64,000 bases of DNA, taken from positions 2,914,001 through 2,978,000 of the forward strand of contig NZ_HG938353.1 of assembly GCF_000731315.1 (NCBI RefSeq). The letters run 5' to 3'. The notes under the pieces are model-generated. The model ran no database searches. It had not been told where the DNA came from and saw only the letters and a list, made by a program, of their open reading frames with translations. Made by a program: the position numbers and the translations under genes. Source of the stretch: Neorhizobium galegae bv. orientalis str. HAMBI 540. Lineage in GTDB: Bacteria > Pseudomonadota > Alphaproteobacteria > Rhizobiales > Rhizobiaceae. Below, piece after piece: positions 44,540-53,274 of this stretch; the first letter of the stretch is position 1, and each line of letters opens with the position of its first letter.

Positions 44540-44818
44540 TCATCGGCCGGGCAGTTTTTCAAGCCAGGCCCACAGGCTCCTGGTCATCCGCCCGAACTCC
44601 GTCTCGGGCACAAGGCTGCCGACGACGAAGATGCCGGCAAACAGCGTGCAGAGGGCGATAAGACCGAAATAGAGCCTGACAAGGGTGCCGTGCTCCGCAT
44701 AGCGCAGGAACAGGCCGCCGTCGCCGAACAGGAAAATTTCCTGCCCGGCCATTGCCGAGGCAACCGCATAGGTCAGGTATCCGATGCCGCCAAGGAAGAT
44801 CGCCCAGTTCAGTACCAT
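44540..44818 (-). CDS. Small hypothetical membrane protein
   Basis: 92 residues, two membrane segments (about 5-25 and 45-68: LVRLYFGLIALCTLFAGIFVVGSLVPE) with a periplasmic or cytosolic loop holding GDGGLFLRYAEHG. No recognised family. Same strand as the flanking MscS channel and mnmA. Confidence 0.65.
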   Translation of the reverse strand: MVLNWAIFLGGIGYLTYAVASAMAGQEIFLFGDGGLFLRYAEHGTLVRLYFGLIALCTLFAGIFVVGSLVPETEFGRMTRSLWAWLEKLPGR

Positions 44819-44885
44819 CGCCCCATCTCCGCGCCGAGATCGGCTATTCTAGGCCGCCGGCATGAACAAACGGTCAAGGCCGCAA

Positions 44886-46007
44886 TCACGGCTGCAGCAC
44901 GCCATGCCGTACCGTCTTGCCGGCAGCCGCCCTGACGCTGCTGGCGGCACCTTCCGCCCGCACCCGCGGCAGGCTAGCCGGATATTCGCGCTGGATGAAG
45001 TCGATAATCTTCTCGCGGACCTCGCATCTGAGATCGAAGGTTCTCGGCGCATTGGAGGCCGAGACGAGAATGCGGATCTCCATGACATTTTCCCGGAAAT
45101 CCGTCACCTGCGCGGCAACAACCCGCTTGTCCCAGAGTTTTGATGCCGCGGCAATTTCCTCGACCTTGCGGCGCACCGCATTTACCGGAACCGAATAGTC
45201 GAGATAGATCATCACCGTGCCGATCAGCGCCGTACTGTCGCGCGTCCAGTTCTGGAACGGCTTTTCCATGAAATAGCTGAGCGGCAGGATCATCCGCCGC
45301 CAGTCCCACAGTTTCACCACGACATAGGTGGAGGTGATCTCCTCGACATTGCCCCATTCGCCCTCGACGATCAGTGCGTCGTCGATGCGGATCGGCTGGG
45401 TGATGGCGAGCTGGATGCCGGCAAAGATGTTCTTCAGCACCGGTTGGAGCGCAAGGCCCAGCACGACGCCCGCCACGCCGGCGGAGGCGAGCAGGCTGAC
45501 GCCGTATTGCTGCACGGCCGGGAAGGTCATCAGCATCGCGGCGATGGTGATCGCCACGATCATGAAGCTCGCAATCCGCTCGGCGATCCGCGACTGGGTG
45601 ACATGGGTGCGGGCGAGCAGATTGTCTTCCGCATCGAGCTTGAAGCGGCGCAGATAGACGATCATCCATACATGCAGGGCGATCTTCACCATCCAGCCGA
45701 CGACGATGATGAAGCCGAGCAGCAGCAGGTGACGTATCACCTCCGCCTGCCCGGCACTCAGCGGGGCAATGGTCGCGCCGAGCGACAGCGTCCAGGTGAG
45801 GATCGCCAGCCGCATCGGCCGCCGCGTGCGCGACACCAGCGACCGCCAGAACAGGTCCTTGTTCTCGACCAGCCGCGTCAGAAAGCGAAATCCGAACCGC
45901 TGGATCGCAAGCCCGATCAGAAATGCTACGGCCATGACACCGCAGCTGACAAGCCAGTCCGGCAACCAGGCCGTATCATTCCGGAATTCCTGAATGAAGC
46001 GTTCCAT
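44886..46007 (-). CDS. MscS-family mechanosensitive channel
   Basis: 373 residues. Several N-terminal membrane helices, then the MscS pore helix and beta domain: LLASAGVAGVVLGLALQPVLKNIFAGIQLAITQPIRIDDALIVEGEWGNVEEITSTYVVVKLWDWRRMILPLSYF. Releases solutes on membrane tension during hypo-osmotic shock. GAGGAGGT directly precedes the ATG, an unusually short spacing. Confidence 0.93.
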   Translation of the reverse strand: MERFIQEFRNDTAWLPDWLVSCGVMAVAFLIGLAIQRFGFRFLTRLVENKDLFWRSLVSRTRRPMRLAILTWTLSLGATIAPLSAGQAEVIRHLLLLGFIIVVGWMVKIALHVWMIVYLRRFKLDAEDNLLARTHVTQSRIAERIASFMIVAITIAAMLMTFPAVQQYGVSLLASAGVAGVVLGLALQPVLKNIFAGIQLAITQPIRIDDALIVEGEWGNVEEITSTYVVVKLWDWRRMILPLSYFMEKPFQNWTRDSTALIGTVMIYLDYSVPVNAVRRKVEEIAAASKLWDKRVVAAQVTDFRENVMEIRILVSASNAPRTFDLRCEVREKIIDFIQREYPASLPRVRAEGAASSVRAAAGKTVRHGVLQP

Positions 46008-46126
46008 ACCTCCTCAGCTAGGGTGCGATGCAGCATCGGAAAGAGCGGCCGCAAAAATTTCATGATTTGAGAGTCTTCTTGGCCTGGGGTGATTTGTGGC
46101 AACAGGGCGATCAGGACGGAGAGACA

Positions 46127-46546
46127 ATGCAATTCGACCTTATGCGCTTTGTCGACGCGCAAGCGCCGGTCTATGAGCGCGTCATCGGCGAGCTGCGCGA
46201 TGGCAAAAAGCGCTCCCACTGGATGTGGTACATCTTCCCGCAGGTGGAGGGGCTTGGCTTCTCGATCATGTCCCAGCGCTTCGCAATCGGCTCGAGGGCG
46301 GAGGCAACAGCCTATCTGGAACATCCCCTGCTTGGGCCCCGGCTCATCGAATGCACCGACGCGATGCTCTCCCATCCGGATCTTTCAGCGCACGCGATCC
46401 TCGGCTCGCCCGACGACATGAAATTCAAGAGCTCGATGACGCTGTTCGAGGCGGTCGGCAAAAAGGGCTCGCCTTTCGAGCGAGCCCTTGAGCAATTCTT
46501 TGATGGCGAGCGCGACGAAAAGACCGTCGCGCGGCTTCGAAGTTAA
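46127..46546 (+). CDS. DUF1810 family protein
   Basis: 139 residues: FDLMRFVDAQAPVYERVIGELRDGKKRSHWMWYIFPQ, GLGFSIMSQRFAIGSRAEATAYLEHPLLGPRLIECTDAML and DDMKFKSSMTLFEAVG are the family's hallmarks. Small cytosolic helical protein; biochemical role unknown. The start at 46127 has GGAGAG upstream. The stop overlaps the converging Tim44-like gene by four bases. Confidence 0.9.
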   Translation: MQFDLMRFVDAQAPVYERVIGELRDGKKRSHWMWYIFPQVEGLGFSIMSQRFAIGSRAEATAYLEHPLLGPRLIECTDAMLSHPDLSAHAILGSPDDMKFKSSMTLFEAVGKKGSPFERALEQFFDGERDEKTVARLRS

Positions 46547-47592
46547 GCGGCTGCCTGGATCGCCGAAAGCTGCCAGTCGTTGGCGGGCTTGCGCACGAAG
46601 GTCCAGACTTCGACGGTTTCGGTCACCGCGTTCGGATCGCCTTCGGCGACTGCGCCGGTCTTGCGATCCTTCATGTAGTCGACGCTCGAATAGCGCATCG
46701 CGACGGTCGCATAGTCCTGGCCGTTTTCGCGCCAGGCTTCGGCGAGGTCGCCCTGCAGCAGCTTCACGTCCTTCACCTCGTTCTTGACGCCTTTGGTAGC
46801 GTTCTCGCCGAGTTCTTCCGCCAGATAGGACATCGCCTCCGGCGTGGTGAGGCTGCGCAGCTTCGCATAGTCCTCTTCGCCATAGGCAGACTGGACATTG
46901 GTCAACAGCTTCTCGAACTGGTCGAGGTCGCGGTTGGTGATGCCGACCTCGTCGGTTTCAGGCCCGGCCTGACGCGGAGCGGCATTTTGGCCGCCGCCGA
47001 AACCGCCCTGTCCGCTGCCACCCAGCGACCCGATCTTCGGGATCTGGAAGGACGAGGTGTTCTGGCTCGGCGCATCATAGGCGTTGCGCGGCTGGCCAAA
47101 CCCGGTGTTCATGCCCCCTGCCGGGCCGCCGGCCGTCTGCTGACGGCGGGCGAACCAACGGAAAGCCAGCATGGCGAGACCGCCGATCAGCGCGATCTGC
47201 AGCAACATGCCAAGCATGCCGGCCATGCCGCCGAAACCGGTACCCATGAACATGCCGATCAGGCCGCCAAGGGCGAGACCGCCGAGCAGGCCGCCGAACA
47301 TGCCACCGAAGAGGCCGCGACGAGGCTGCTGCGCTGCCTGCTGGCCAAAGCCGTTCTGCGGCGTCGTGGCGTTCTGCTGCGTGTTGGGCGTCATCGACCG
47401 GTTGATGCCGGTCGGCGCCGTGGGCGCGGTATTGGTGGTCGCCGGAGCCGAGAATGTGCGCGTGCCGCGGCTGCCAAAACCGCCGCCGCTGGCGCGGCGC
47501 GCCTCAGCCAAATCCACGGCGGTCAAGGAAACCGCCATCCCGATCGCCAGGATCGCGAACAGGTTCTTGAAACGCCGAAGCTTCGATAACAT
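46543..47592 (-). CDS. Tim44-like domain protein
   Basis: 349 residues. N-terminal membrane/signal segment (NLFAILAIGMAVSLTAVDLAEA), a Gly/Gln/Asn-rich linker, a Gly- and Met-rich double hydrophobic hairpin (GLFGGMFGGLLGGLALGGLIGMF, then MLQIALIGGLAMLAF), and a C-terminal Tim44 domain from about 225 (EVGITNRDLDQFEKLLTNVQSAYGEEDYAKLRSLTTPEAMSYLAEEL). Bacterial members are membrane-associated with unclear role. GAGGAG precedes the ATG. Confidence 0.9.
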   Translation of the reverse strand: MLSKLRRFKNLFAILAIGMAVSLTAVDLAEARRASGGGFGSRGTRTFSAPATTNTAPTAPTGINRSMTPNTQQNATTPQNGFGQQAAQQPRRGLFGGMFGGLLGGLALGGLIGMFMGTGFGGMAGMLGMLLQIALIGGLAMLAFRWFARRQQTAGGPAGGMNTGFGQPRNAYDAPSQNTSSFQIPKIGSLGGSGQGGFGGGQNAAPRQAGPETDEVGITNRDLDQFEKLLTNVQSAYGEEDYAKLRSLTTPEAMSYLAEELGENATKGVKNEVKDVKLLQGDLAEAWRENGQDYATVAMRYSSVDYMKDRKTGAVAEGDPNAVTETVEVWTFVRKPANDWQLSAIQAAA

Positions 47593-47757
47593 CGTTTTCT
47601 CCTCATAAACCGCTCTATCGCGGTGTTCCCGGTCTATATAGCGATGGACGGTTTCGAATTTTAGATCCGCCGTCCATTTTTCCCGTTGAAGTAGATAACC
47701 AAGTTTGAAACGGGAGCCAAGCTCCAAAAATACAACCAAAAGGAGAAAATCGCGGTA

Positions 47758-48744
47758 TTGGCCTGCGACATCCCGGCGCGGGCCGTCTTACCCCGAGAGA
47801 TTGTCCTTGCATCCCGCATTGCACGGCATGCGGAATGGCATTACCTTTTGGCCAGGCACACAAACGTAAAGGAGGTTGCCTATGACACCGCGGGACGCCT
47901 GATCCGGCACTATCAAGACTTCTGCCGTTCAAAGGGAATCGATTTCGAAACCTTTGAATCCGTAAGGCCGCATGACGCCACCACGCTCTTCTGCAGCGCT
48001 GGCATGCAGCAGTACAAACCCCTCTTCTCCGATCCTTCCCATGAGGGAACCGTCGCAAACAGCCAGGCATGCCTGCGTCTCGGCGATCTGGATGAAATCG
48101 GAGACGGAACCCACTTCCTTCACTTCACCATGCTCGGCCTCTTCTCCTTCCGGGAGATGAGCGTTGGCGATGCCATCGATTTCTGGCTTGAGTTCCTGCG
48201 AACGCTCGGTCTTGTGCCGGATCATGTCACCATTCATCCGGACCGCCTCGCCGACTGGACGCCGCATTACCGCGGACGCCTTCCGATCGTCCCAGATCCG
48301 GAATGTACCTGGAGCGATGGCAGCATTACGGGATACAGCACCGAGTTCTACAAGGACGGGGTGGAGATCGGCAACATCGTCAATCCGCTCGGAACCTGCA
48401 TCGATGTCGGCTTCGGCGCCGATCGTCTCGACATGCTCATCAACGGCACGCCGCCGCAGGATGTACTCGAAACGCTGAGTGGCGCAATCATGAAGGTCAT
48501 CGAAAGCGGCTACCATCCGGGAAACAAGGAGCAGGGTTACGTCCTGCGCAAACTGCTCCGACGCCTGCATCGGATGGGCGGCACGCTCGACCATCCCTTC
48601 TTCATCGAGGAGGGCGAACGCCAGGACCGCCTTCGGGCCAGATATCTCCACCTGCGGGAAAGGCATCCCGGCATGAGCCCAGAGTGGTGGTTCGACACCC
48701 ATGGCATCGAGCTCTCCGACATGCAGGATATGCCGGACGGATAA
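47758..48744 (+). CDS. Alanyl-tRNA-synthetase-like catalytic-domain protein, start unclear
   Basis: Homology to the AlaRS class II catalytic core runs from about base 47884 to the end: TAGRLIRHYQDFCRSKG, PHDATTLFCSAGMQQYKPLF, HFLHFTMLGLFSFREM, the motif-3-like DVGFGADRLDML and GYVLRKLLRRLHR. Editing and C-Ala domains are absent, so it is not a housekeeping AlaRS; such stand-alone paralogues can charge carrier proteins or serve biosynthesis. The only in-frame upstream start is TTG 47758 (AGGAG 12 bases before), giving 42 residues without homology. A perfect AAAGGAGGT (47868-47876) instead points to ATG 47882, one frame off and stopped after six codons. Confidence 0.75.
   Translation: MACDIPARAVLPREIVLASRIARHAEWHYLLARHTNVKEVAYDTAGRLIRHYQDFCRSKGIDFETFESVRPHDATTLFCSAGMQQYKPLFSDPSHEGTVANSQACLRLGDLDEIGDGTHFLHFTMLGLFSFREMSVGDAIDFWLEFLRTLGLVPDHVTIHPDRLADWTPHYRGRLPIVPDPECTWSDGSITGYSTEFYKDGVEIGNIVNPLGTCIDVGFGADRLDMLINGTPPQDVLETLSGAIMKVIESGYHPGNKEQGYVLRKLLRRLHRMGGTLDHPFFIEEGERQDRLRARYLHLRERHPGMSPEWWFDTHGIELSDMQDMPDG
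47868..47902 (+). promoter_or_regulatory. Strong SD and out-of-frame ATG at the AlaRS-like start
   Basis: AAAGGAGGT followed at proper spacing by ATG 47882 opens a six-codon frame (MTPRDA, stop 47900-47902). One extra base after ATGA would restore MNTAGRLIRHYQDF, the expected start of the AlaRS-like protein. So either a one-base deletion or a short leader peptide. Confidence 0.6.
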
Positions 48745-48747
48745 ACG

Positions 48748-48784
48748 ACGAAGGCCTCCGGCGGTGTTCGCCGGAGGCCTTCGT
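48748..48784. terminator. Bidirectional hairpin between AlaRS-like gene and serA
   Basis: A perfect 16-bp stem (48748-48763 with 48769-48784) and a 5-base loop lie between two converging genes. Confidence 0.85.
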
Positions 48785-48836
48785 GTTGCTCGGAAAACCC
48801 TCACGACCATGACAGTCGTGGACAGCTTTCGCGACC

Positions 48837-50432
48837 TCAGTCGACGTTGAACGCCAGCGGCTTGGCCTGGCGGACTGCCGGATTGGCGGTCAGTTTCGCC
48901 AGTACGTCGGCCGGAACCGGACCATCGACATAAAGGAGAGCGATCGCATCGCCGCCTTCCTTGTCGCGGCCGAGATGGAAGTTGGCGATGTTGACGCCGG
49001 CATTGCCGAGCGTCGTGCCGATGAAGCCGATCATGCCGGGAACGTCCGTATTGGCGATGTAGACCATGTTGGCGCCGACATCCGCATCGAGGTTGATGCC
49101 CTTGATCTGGATGAAGCGCGGCTTGCCGTCGGAGAAGACCGTGCCGGCAACCGAACGGGTCATCGTGTCGGTGGTCACCGTCAGCTTGATATAGCCGTCG
49201 AAGACGCCCGACTTGTCGCGCTTGGCTTCGGAAAGGATGATGCCCTTTTCCTTGATCATGATCGGCGCCGAAACCATGTTGACGTCGGAAACCTGCGAAC
49301 GGATGAGACCGGCGAGCAGCGCGCTGGTCAGCGCCTTGGTGTTCATGCCGGCGGTCGAGCCGTCATAGAGGATCTCGATTTCCTTGATCGCATCCTCGGT
49401 GACCTGGCCGACGAATGCGCCGAGCACGTCGGCAAGCCGGATGAACGGCTTCAGCCGCGGCGCTTCTTCCGCCGTGATCGACGGCATGTTGATGGCGTTC
49501 GAAACGGCGCCCTTGATCAGGTAATCCGACATCTGCTCGGCGACCTGCAGAGCGACGTTTTCCTGCGCTTCGGTGGTCGAGGCGCCGAGATGCGGCGTGC
49601 AGACGACGTTTTCGAGGCCGAACAGCGGGCTTTCGGTAGCGGGCTCGACTTCGAACACGTCGAAACCGGCACCGGCGACATGGCCGGATTTGATGGCTTC
49701 GGCAAGCGCTGCCTCATCGACGAGGCCGCCGCGGGCGCAGTTGATGATGCGAACGCCGGGCTTGGTCTTGGCGAGCGCTTCCTTGCCGAGAATGCCGCGG
49801 GTCTTGTCGGTCATCGGCACATGCAGGGTGATGAAGTCGGCGTGGGCGAGGAGCTCGTCGAGTTCGACCTTGGTGACGCCCATTTCCTCGGCGCGCTCGG
49901 TCGACAGGAAGGGATCATAGGCAAGAACATGCATGCCGATGCCGATCGCCTTCTTGCAGACAATGCCGCCGATATTGCCGGCGCCGATGACGCCGAGCGT
50001 CTTGCCGGTGATCTCGACGCCCATGAAGCGCGACTTTTCCCACTTGCCGGCCTGGGTCGAGGCATCGGCTGCCGGAAGCTGGCGGGCGACGGCGAACATC
50101 AGGGCGATGGCGTGCTCGGCCGTGGTGATCGAGTTGCCGAACGGCGTGTTCATGACGATGATGCCGCGGCGCGAGGCGGCCGGGATATCGACATTGTCGA
50201 CGCCGATGCCGGCGCGGCCGATGACCTTGAGATTGGTCGCGGCCGCGATCAGCTTTTCGGTCGCCTTGGTGGCGGACCGGATCGCAAGACCGTCATAGTT
50301 GCCGATGATCTCGGCAAGCTTTTCCTTGTCCTTGCCGAGCTTCGGCTGGAAATCGACTTCGACGCCGCGATCGCGAAAGATCTGGACGGCGGTTTCCGAC
50401 AGTTCGTCGGATACGAGAACGCGAGGTGCCAT
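48837..50432 (-). CDS. serA: D-3-phosphoglycerate dehydrogenase
   Basis: 531 residues, the long form. First step of serine synthesis. Substrate/NAD domain: LGVIGAGNIGGIVCKKAIGIGMHVLAYDP, INCARGGLVDEAALAEAIKSG, VCTPHLGASTTEAQENVALQVA (catalytic His). An intervening domain follows, then a C-terminal ACT domain (TDVPGMIGFIGTTLGNAGVNIANFHLGRD) that binds serine for feedback. It lies 82 bases after serC on the same strand. Confidence 0.97.
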   Translation of the reverse strand: MAPRVLVSDELSETAVQIFRDRGVEVDFQPKLGKDKEKLAEIIGNYDGLAIRSATKATEKLIAAATNLKVIGRAGIGVDNVDIPAASRRGIIVMNTPFGNSITTAEHAIALMFAVARQLPAADASTQAGKWEKSRFMGVEITGKTLGVIGAGNIGGIVCKKAIGIGMHVLAYDPFLSTERAEEMGVTKVELDELLAHADFITLHVPMTDKTRGILGKEALAKTKPGVRIINCARGGLVDEAALAEAIKSGHVAGAGFDVFEVEPATESPLFGLENVVCTPHLGASTTEAQENVALQVAEQMSDYLIKGAVSNAINMPSITAEEAPRLKPFIRLADVLGAFVGQVTEDAIKEIEILYDGSTAGMNTKALTSALLAGLIRSQVSDVNMVSAPIMIKEKGIILSEAKRDKSGVFDGYIKLTVTTDTMTRSVAGTVFSDGKPRFIQIKGINLDADVGANMVYIANTDVPGMIGFIGTTLGNAGVNIANFHLGRDKEGGDAIALLYVDGPVPADVLAKLTANPAVRQAKPLAFNVD

Positions 50433-50475
50433 CAGTGGGCCTCCTGAAAAAGTTTCTGTCGTGAATGAGGAAATG

Positions 50476-50498
50476 GGCTCCGCTTCATCAGCGGAGCC
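50476..50498 (-). terminator. Hairpin between serC and serA
   Basis: GGCTCCGC and GCGGAGCC form an 8-bp stem with a 7-base loop between the genes; no T-run. May attenuate read-through or only mark an intercistronic hairpin. Confidence 0.4.
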
Positions 50499-50514
50499 GG
50501 ATACGCGACTTGCT

Positions 50515-51693
50515 TTAAGCGGCGGCCTTGGAAAGCGCAGCCTTCTGCGTTTCGAAAGCGTAGGTGAGCCAAGGCATCAGAGCCTTCATGTCGGCTTCTT
50601 CGATCGTGGCGCCGGCCCAGATGCGAAGACCGGACGGCGCATCGCGATAGGCACCGATGTCGAGCGCGACGCCTTCCTTTTCGAGGATGGACACCATGCC
50701 CTTGGCAAAGGCTTCCTGCGCGTCGGTATCGAGAGCGGCGACATCGGCGTCGGCGATCTTGAGGCAGACCGAGGTATTGGAGCGCGTCGACGGGTCGACG
50801 GCGAGGTTGTCGATCCAGGCATTGGCCGCCACGAAGTCATGGATGACCTGGGCATTGGCGTCGGCGCGGGCGATCAGGCCTTCAAGGCTGCCGACCGACT
50901 TTGCCCAGTTGAGCGCGTCGATATAGTCCTCGACGCAGAGCATTGACGGCGTGTTGATCGTCTCGCCGACGAAGATGCCTTCGATCAGCTTGCCGCCCGA
51001 GGTGAGGCGGAAGATCTTCGGCAGCGGCCAGGCCGGAACGTAGGTCTGCAGGCGCTCGACAGCGCGGGGGCTGAGGATCAGCATGCCATGACCGCCCTCT
51101 CCGCCCAGAACCTTCTGCCAGGAGAAGGTGACGACGTCGAGCTTGGCAAAGTCCATGTCCTGCGCGAAAGCCGCCGAGGTGGCGTCGCAGATGGTCAGGC
51201 CCTTGCGGTCTGCCGGAATGAAGTCGGCGTTCGGAACGCGGACGCCCGAGGTGGTGCCGTTCCAGGTGAAGACCACGTCGCGGTCGAAATCGACCGTGGA
51301 AAGGTCCGGAAGCAGGCCGTAGCCGGCTTCGATCTTGCGCGCGTCCTTGAGCTTCAGCTGCTTGACGACGTCGGTGACCCAGCCGGCGCCAAAGCTTTCC
51401 CAGGACAGCATATCGACGCCGCGCTCGCCGAGCAGCGACCAGAGCGCCATTTCGACGGCACCGGTATCGGAAGCCGGCACGATGCCGATGCGGTAATCCG
51501 CCGGCACGCCCAAAATTTCACGGGTGAGGTCGATGGCCTGCTTGAGCTTTGCCTTGCCGACCTTGGCACGGTGCGAGCGACCGAGAGGGGCGTCGGAAAG
51601 CGCTTCGAGCGACCAACCGGGGCGCTTCGAGCAAGGGCCAGAAGAAAAATGGGTATTGTTCGGACACAGGTCCGGTTTTGCGGCGTTTGCCAT
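50515..51693 (-). CDS. serC: Phosphoserine aminotransferase
   Basis: 392 residues, longer than E. coli SerC (362) as in the alphaproteobacterial type. Starts [35 protein letters not shown]-lysine in [17 protein letters not shown]; serine-binding [10 protein letters not shown]. Converts 3-phosphohydroxypyruvate and glutamate to phosphoserine. Start at 51693 with AGGAT upstream. Forms a serine operon with serA. Confidence 0.96.
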   Translation of the reverse strand: MANAAKPDLCPNNTHFSSGPCSKRPGWSLEALSDAPLGRSHRAKVGKAKLKQAIDLTREILGVPADYRIGIVPASDTGAVEMALWSLLGERGVDMLSWESFGAGWVTDVVKQLKLKDARKIEAGYGLLPDLSTVDFDRDVVFTWNGTTSGVRVPNADFIPADRKGLTICDATSAAFAQDMDFAKLDVVTFSWQKVLGGEGGHGMLILSPRAVERLQTYVPAWPLPKIFRLTSGGKLIEGIFVGETINTPSMLCVEDYIDALNWAKSVGSLEGLIARADANAQVIHDFVAANAWIDNLAVDPSTRSNTSVCLKIADADVAALDTDAQEAFAKGMVSILEKEGVALDIGAYRDAPSGLRIWAGATIEEADMKALMPWLTYAFETQKAALSKAAA

Positions 51694-51834
51694 ATGGCTA
51701 TCCTTCCAGATAGATGGCCCTTCGTTGGGGAAGGGTGTCCCGCCGCCGTGGTTATGCCTGAGCGCCTTCACAGTCAAGCGGGTAATGTCGCCCACGGACA
51801 AATTTCTGCCGCAGCTTTGCCGCCGCAAACGCAA

Positions 51835-51856
51835 AAAGCCGCCCGAAGGCGGCTTT
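51835..51856 (-). terminator. Terminator of the outer-membrane-protein gene
   Basis: AAAGCCGCC/GGCGGCTTT, 9-bp stem with a CGAA loop (TTCG on the transcribed strand), followed on the minus strand by TTTTTG. Confidence 0.85.
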
Positions 51857-51876
51857 CGCTTGGAGATGGATAAACC

Positions 51877-52713
51877 TTACTTGTAGACGATCGGCTGCGG
51901 CGGGGGCTCGTAAGCCGGCGGCGTGTCGCAGCCACCGAAGATGTAGCGGGCGCCGACGCGGGCTTCATGCGAATAGAAGCCCTTGTCCTTGCCCGGGCCG
52001 CCGCCCGTTGAGTAACCGAACATGTCGCCGCCCGTGACATGGCGGAAGCGGTAGCCGACATCGGCCTTGACGTTGCAGGTGACGTCGATCGATGCGCCGG
52101 CCATGAGCGCATAGGTGAAGCGCCAGCTCTTTTCGCCGCCATGCGTGACTTCCGGGTCGCAACCGGCGCCGCTGTCGGCGCAGGACGTGTTGCGCAGGTT
52201 CGACCACTTGACATAGGTGCCACCGATACCGCCACCGACATAAGGTGTGAAGTAGCCATAGGTGCCGAGATCGACATAGGCGTTGGCCATAAGCGAATAG
52301 GCGTGCATCGAGGCCAGGTCGGTCGAGGTACACGCGGCGGCGACACCGCAACTGCCGGACGTGGAGCCGCGGAACTTGCTGTTGAACATGTAGTCGAGGG
52401 TGACGTCGGTGCGCAGGTAGCTGTTGATCTGGTAGCCGACACCGCCCCCGAGCGTGAAGGCATCACGCAGGTCGGAGCGGCCGAATTCTGCAAGCGCCAC
52501 GCCGGGTCCGCCGGTACCCTGGTAGAAATCGGTGCCGCGCGACTTCTTGAAGGAATAGCCGACGTCGCCGCGAAGGTACCAGCCGGTAGCCTCCTGAACG
52601 GTCACTTCGGGCGCATCCTGATAAGGCTCCGGCTGCGGCTGGTAAAGATCGGCGGAATTGGCGGCACTCACCGTCAATGTCAGCGCAAAAGCGCTGGCCA
52701 GCAACTTTTTCAT
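51877..52713 (-). CDS. RopB-like outer membrane beta-barrel protein
   Basis: 278 residues. Signal peptide MKKLLASAFALTLTVSAANSA; a short Pro-rich start of the mature protein (LYQPQPEPYQDAPEV); eight-strand type barrel with alternating pattern (GWYLRGDVGYSFKK, YLRTDVTLDYMFN, YGYFTPYVGGGIGGTYVKW, ARVGARYIF) and ends in YEPPPQPIVYK. Four cysteines in the external loops. Large-abundance rhizobial surface protein type. GATGAACC before ATG. Confidence 0.9.
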   Translation of the reverse strand: MKKLLASAFALTLTVSAANSADLYQPQPEPYQDAPEVTVQEATGWYLRGDVGYSFKKSRGTDFYQGTGGPGVALAEFGRSDLRDAFTLGGGVGYQINSYLRTDVTLDYMFNSKFRGSTSGSCGVAAACTSTDLASMHAYSLMANAYVDLGTYGYFTPYVGGGIGGTYVKWSNLRNTSCADSGAGCDPEVTHGGEKSWRFTYALMAGASIDVTCNVKADVGYRFRHVTGGDMFGYSTGGGPGKDKGFYSHEARVGARYIFGGCDTPPAYEPPPQPIVYK

Positions 52714-53274
52714 GGGTTCATCTCCAAAGCTCGTATCGCGTATGGCATGCAAAGCGGGCAGCCAACGGGTTGATCCGCTGTGGATGATGATCGACAAAGG
52801 TTAAGTCTCGCTTAACCATGCTTGTTTACCGCGCGTTTTCCTAAAACAGCCGGAAATTCTACAATTAAACTTATGTTGAGAGAGTTGGACAAGGCGTTCG
52901 CGTCGAACGGATCCCTCTTTTGTAGGCTGACCGAGCAAGGCAGGCCATATCCACGCCAGCCGCCAAACTATTGGCTTCATTTACTTCAGTAGAAGCGGCG
53001 TTAGCAAAAGGTAATTTAAGCTTAGATAAACAATTAATTCTTTATAAACCATAGATGCATACTTTTAGCATATTCGGAGCTGGGAAATACCGGGAGATCT
53101 GCAGGGGCCGAATGAGTGGAGGGAGTTTGCCGATGCGTTTCAATCGGGGACATCTTGTTCACCGAACAAGCAACTTCAATCGAAATTGCCGCCATGAAAT
53201 ATCCTGATGCTCTTCCGGAGAAGATCGACCGCGTATAGCTGCGACGCGAGGCGCCGCAAAAGAAAGAACTGTCC
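52714..53274. other. Gene-free region upstream of the chemoreceptor
   Basis: About 560 bases with lower GC than neighbours. Holds the divergent promoters for the outer membrane protein and the MCP. No open frame with coding-like character was seen. Confidence 0.5.

Noticed and set aside
48975..50447. Plus-strand frame of 490 codons opposite serA
   Set aside because: Composition is a shadow of the serA codons; no motif or start signal.
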